This document shows, one piece after another, positions 61,245 to 64,000 of a stretch of DNA of 64,000 nucleotides. Below the pieces are notes generated by a model. The model was given only the letters and a program-made list of their open reading frames with translations, ran no database searches and had not been told where the DNA came from. The position numbers were made by a program, and so were the translations under genes. The stretch's first letter is position 1. Each line of letters begins with the position of its first letter. The stretch is from Finegoldia magna_J (GTDB taxonomy: Bacteria; Bacillota; Clostridia; Tissierellales; Peptoniphilaceae), in contig NZ_NDYF01000010.1 in NCBI RefSeq assembly GCF_002243175.1, positions 62,001 through 126,000 of the forward strand. Direction: 5' to 3'.

Positions 61245-62642
61245 TTAAAACTCCATTTCTTTATTAACAAATTCTATAATTTCTTCAACTGTCATTCTCT
61301 TTTGTTCCATAGTGTCTCTATCTCTGATAGTAACTGTATTATCTTCTAAAGTATCAAAATCTATCGTTACACAATATGGAGTTCCTGCTTCGTCTTCTCT
61401 TCTGTATCTCTTACCAATTGAACCAGCATCATCAAAATGAGTCATAAAATTCTTAGCTAATTCGTTATAAATTTCCATTGCTTTATCATTTAATTTTTTA
61501 GTTAAAGGAAGAACTGCAACTTTATATGCCGCTAATGCAGGATGAATCTTTAAAACAGTTCTTGTAGAATTGTCTTCTAATTGTTCTTCTTCATAAGCAT
61601 CGCACAAGAACGATAAAAACATTCTGTCTACACCTACTGATGGTTCTATGCAATATGGAATGTATTTTTCGTTTGTAGTTGGATCCATATATTCTAGCTT
61701 TTCTCCAGAACCTTCGCTGTGTTTAGACAAATCGTAATCAGTTCTATCGGCAATTCCCCATAATTCTCCCCATCCAAATGGGAATAGATATTCAAAGTCT
61801 GTTGTGGCTTTTGAGTAGAATGATAGTTCTTCTTGTTCGTGATCTCTAAGTCTTAAGTTTTCTTCTTTCATTCCCAAATTTAATAAGAATTCTTTACAGA
61901 AATTTCTCCAATATTCGAACCATTCCAAATCAGTGCCAGGTTCACAGAAGAATTCTAATTCCATTTGTTCAAATTCTCTTGTTCTAAAAATAAAGTTACC
62001 TGGAGTGATTTCGTTTCTGAAAGATTTACCTATTTGACCAATTCCAAAAGGAATTTTCTTTCTTGAAGTTCTTTGAACGTTTTTGAAATTCACAAAAATA
62101 CCTTGTGCAGTTTCAGGTCTCAAATAAATTTCTGATTTATTATCTTCAGTAACCCCTTGGAAAGTTTTGAACATCAAGTTGAATTTTCTGATATCTGTAA
62201 AATTGTGTTTTCCACATTCAGGACATTTGATATCTTCTTTTTCTATAATATCTAACAATTCTTGTTCTGATTTTCCATCTAATCCAGTTATTTCTTCATT
62301 TTTTTCATTCATGAAATAGTCTTCAATTAATTTATCAGCTCTAAATCTAGATTTACATTCTTTACAGTCAATTAATGGGTCTGAGAACCCACCAACATGA
62401 CCAGAAACCACCCAAGTTTGAGGATTCATAAGTATAGCAGAATCCAAGCCAACATTGTAAGGACTTTGTTGGATAAATTTTTTCCACCAAGCTCTTTTGA
62501 TATTATTCTTGATTTCAACACCTAGAGAACCGTAGTCCCAAGTATTTGATAATCCTCCATAAATTTCACTACCAGGAAATATAATTCCCCTTGATTTACA
62601 TAAGCTCACTATTTTTTCCATAGTTTTTTCTTCGTTTTTCAT
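61245..62642 (-). CDS. glyS: Glycyl-tRNA synthetase (single-chain alpha2 type)
   Basis: A class II synthetase charging tRNA-Gly; the homodimeric form found in Gram-positives, archaea and eukaryotes, not the alpha2beta2 enzyme. The 465 residues start MKNEEKTMEKIVSLCKSRG, then FPGSEIYGGLSNTWDYG, a CKECKSRF...CPECGKHNF pair of zinc-like motifs (about 90-160), FRNEITPGNFIFRTREFEQME in parts (motif 2) and an anticodon-binding domain (about 365-465). The ATG at 62642 is behind GGAGGG. Confidence 0.96.
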   Translation of the reverse strand: MKNEEKTMEKIVSLCKSRGIIFPGSEIYGGLSNTWDYGSLGVEIKNNIKRAWWKKFIQQSPYNVGLDSAILMNPQTWVVSGHVGGFSDPLIDCKECKSRFRADKLIEDYFMNEKNEEITGLDGKSEQELLDIIEKEDIKCPECGKHNFTDIRKFNLMFKTFQGVTEDNKSEIYLRPETAQGIFVNFKNVQRTSRKKIPFGIGQIGKSFRNEITPGNFIFRTREFEQMELEFFCEPGTDLEWFEYWRNFCKEFLLNLGMKEENLRLRDHEQEELSFYSKATTDFEYLFPFGWGELWGIADRTDYDLSKHSEGSGEKLEYMDPTTNEKYIPYCIEPSVGVDRMFLSFLCDAYEEEQLEDNSTRTVLKIHPALAAYKVAVLPLTKKLNDKAMEIYNELAKNFMTHFDDAGSIGKRYRREDEAGTPYCVTIDFDTLEDNTVTIRDRDTMEQKRMTVEEIIEFVNKEMEF

Positions 62643-62665
62643 AAAACCCTCCATTTTTTTGAATA

Positions 62666-62850
62666 ATAAAAAATCCCCGAAGTAAAACTTCAGGGACGAA
62701 ATGTATTTTCCGCGGTTCCACCCTAATTATGATAAAACATCACTCTTAGAATTATTAGCTCCAGACTGCCGTTATAACTTGTTAATTTTCACCACACATT
62801 AACTCTCTGTAATTGTTATTTTATATATCCTTCTTCGCTTTTCAATATTC
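62666..62850 (-). promoter_or_regulatory. T-box leader of glyS (specifier GGC)
   Basis: The antiterminator GGTGGAACCGCG (62711-62722) precedes a terminator (CCCTGAAGT/ACTTCGGGG arms, 62675-62695) with a TTTTTT run. The specifier GGC (62768-62770) precedes AGTCTGGAGC, matching the arrangement in the aspS and pheS leaders, and corresponds to Gly. Stem I is shorter than in those two. Confidence 0.92.
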
Positions 62851-62856
62851 ATATAA

Positions 62857-62885
62857 ATTATATCATAAATTTACAAAAATGTTAA
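62857..62885 (-). promoter_or_regulatory. Promoter of the glyS T-box operon
   Basis: TTAACA (62880-62885), 17 bases, TATAAT (62857-62862). The -35 is inside the last codons of the upstream HMCES-like gene. Confidence 0.78.
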
Positions 62886-63455
62886 TTGACTATCCGATAA
62901 ATTTTCCATATCTAAGTCAATAAAATTTGCCAACAAAAACTCGTGAATTTCTTTGGAATTTCCTCCGTACAAATATATTTGTTCAAAAAATTTCGGCAAT
63001 ATAATTGGCATTCTAGTATGAATTTCCGATATTGATCCTTTAGCCTCTGTGGTAAGCATACTCACATGTCTTATACTAGTTTCTCGACTTTTATATTCTC
63101 TAAAAATACCTGCAATAGAAAATATTTTTTGATTTGCAACAGTTAATCTGTACTTATCTTTGTTTTTCTGATTCCACTCAAAAAATGCAGTCGCCGGAAT
63201 CAAACATCTTCTGTATTCGAAATCTTCCTTGAAAAACTTTGATGTATAAATCTTTTCAATTCTAGAATTTATTATAGATTTTTTCATAAAATCAACATCT
63301 ATTCCCCACCTCATATAATCAAAATCATCACATAAAGTTAAAATTTGTTGACCAGGAAATATTTCTGTTTTTGTATTTAATTTTGTGATTTGTTTTTTAT
63401 TGTATCTTTTCAATAAATCAAGTTTACTAATATTCAGTTCAAATCTAGAACACAA
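62871..63455 (-). CDS. SRAP/HMCES (YedK)-family DNA-protein crosslinking protein
   Basis: A SRAP protein that shields abasic sites in single-stranded DNA by covalent attachment through the amino-terminal cysteine. The start must place Cys at position 2: a TTG at 63455 directly before the cysteine codon does this (MCSRFEL) with AGAGGTGA at good spacing, whereas a GTG three codons upstream would bury the cysteine. Other catalytic residues are visible: N27 (in KLNTKTE), E93 in FFEW and H146 in EIHTRMP. 194 residues, normal for the family. Confidence 0.9.
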   Translation of the reverse strand: MCSRFELNISKLDLLKRYNKKQITKLNTKTEIFPGQQILTLCDDFDYMRWGIDVDFMKKSIINSRIEKIYTSKFFKEDFEYRRCLIPATAFFEWNQKNKDKYRLTVANQKIFSIAGIFREYKSRETSIRHVSMLTTEAKGSISEIHTRMPIILPKFFEQIYLYGGNSKEIHEFLLANFIDLDMENLSDSQLTFL

Positions 63456-63476
63456 ATATATCACCTCTTTTATATT

Positions 63477-63511
63477 TGTAAAAAGCCAGATGAATTACTT
63501 TTCATCTGACT
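63477..63511 (-). terminator. Terminator overlapping the end of lgt
   Basis: Stem AGTCAGATGAA/TTCATCTGGCT (one G-U pair) with a 6-base loop (63484-63511) followed by TTTTTAC. The lgt stop codon lies in the loop. Confidence 0.78.
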
Positions 63512-64000
63512 TAATAATTTGCTTTTTGTATTTAATTTGTAAAATTATTCCTGCAATTACAATTGCAATACTTACTAATTGACTCACTCTTAATGCTCCA
63601 ATGTACAAGCTGTCAGTTCTGAGTCCTTCTACAAAAAATCTCAATATTCCGTATAAAATCATGTACAAACTTGTTATTTGCCCATTAAATTTCTTCTTAT
63701 TCTTGAATATATACACTAATATTAAGAATATTATAAAATCTCCAAGAGATTCGTACAAGAATGTAGGATGAACTTTTACACCATCTATTGTAATTGCCCA
63801 AGGAAGATTAGTTGGAGTACCATAGGCTTCTTTATTAATAAAATTACCCCATCTACCTATTGCTTGTCCCAATGCAATCGCCGGCATAAAAATATCCAGC
63901 ATCTTCAAAAATTTAAGATTTTTCTTCTTACAAATAACATAACAAGTAATAACTGCGGCAATTATTCCTCCATAAATCGCCAATCCGCCACCGCGAATAT
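63495..64000 (-). CDS. lgt: Prolipoprotein diacylglyceryl transferase, C-terminal part
   Basis: The membrane enzyme that attaches diacylglycerol to lipobox cysteines. The gene is cut by the right edge: the frame stays open to base 64000, with RGGGLAIYGG at the very edge. The present 168 residues contain the Lgt signature GQAIGRWGNFINKEAYG, the HPTFLYES segment and three to four hydrophobic helices ending with a basic tail. The frame reads straight through the first codon that could serve as a start (TTG at about 63983), so that is not the true start. Confidence 0.93.
   Translation of the reverse strand, partial: IRGGGLAIYGGIIAAVITCYVICKKKNLKFLKMLDIFMPAIALGQAIGRWGNFINKEAYGTPTNLPWAITIDGVKVHPTFLYESLGDFIIFLILVYIFKNKKKFNGQITSLYMILYGILRFFVEGLRTDSLYIGALRVSQLVSIAIVIAGIILQIKYKKQIIKSDEK

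Noticed and set aside
1..64000. Mobile elements, prophage, CRISPR array, toxin-antitoxin or restriction system
   Set aside because: No transposase, integrase, direct-repeat array or defence gene was seen; the region is a conserved housekeeping backbone.

Overview
The window is AT-rich, gene-dense DNA from a low-GC Gram-positive bacterium. Three T-box leaders, a CIRCE element, spoVG, rex, scpAB, ftsY-smc and Firmicute-type gene orders (plsX-acpP-rnc-smc-ftsY, nusB-xseAB-ispA-tlyA-argR-recN) support this. The combination of an NAD-type glutamate dehydrogenase, CstA, a THF riboswitch on folE and very A/T-biased codon use suggests an anaerobic amino-acid fermenter. My best guess is the Tissierellia/Peptoniphilaceae, possibly Finegoldia; that is inference, not a database match. 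No tRNA, rRNA, insertion sequence, prophage or CRISPR array was seen. All genes but one lie on the minus strand, so transcription runs from high to low coordinates.

Layout, in direction of transcription. 64000-58600: the end of lgt, an HMCES/YedK-type DNA-protein crosslink protein, a glycine T-box operon (glyS, glutamate dehydrogenase, OGG1-like glycosylase), then CIRCE-groES-groEL. 57000-52600: a DUF697-type GTPase with a small acidic partner gene, then a THF-riboswitch folate operon (folE, HD-domain hydrolase, folP, folB-folK fusion). 52500-46200: cstA, rex, a hemerythrin-like protein with a striking palindrome at its promoter, a glycolipid-type glycosyltransferase operon, spoVG and asnA. 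45000-30000: a KtrB/KtrA potassium uptake pair with a SpoU methyltransferase, then a phenylalanine T-box operon of eight genes (pheS, pheT, zapA-like, U32 peptidase, mutS2, argS, a membrane protein, a TPR protein). The only plus-strand gene, a PucR-type regulator (28684-30042), converges on this operon, and the two share one palindromic terminator.

28600-19000: murJ; an aspartate T-box operon (aspS, tcdA, an RseC-like protein, glyA); der-plsY-ackA; rpmF with its own consensus promoter. 19100-1: plsX-acpP-rnc-radical SAM-smc-ftsY, then an Asp23 protein from its own promoter. A hairpin follows it, directly in front of nusB, and leads into a tightly packed run of about 16 genes (nusB, xseA, xseB, ispA, tlyA, argR, recN, NUDIX, site-2 protease, scpA, scpB, rluB, a small unknown, mnmM, a flavoprotein and a gene cut by the left edge).

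Many genes overlap by TAATG, ATGA or 7-17 bases, implying translational coupling. Several start codons were moved inward to the ATG, GTG or TTG with the best Shine-Dalgarno and family fit. No gene-free stretch exceeds about 260 bases; the longest ones are riboswitch leaders. The items most worth a second look are the HD hydrolase in the folate operon, the non-cognate genes downstream of T-boxes, the GTAAC-N4-GTTAC palindrome before the hemerythrin gene and the hairpin before nusB.
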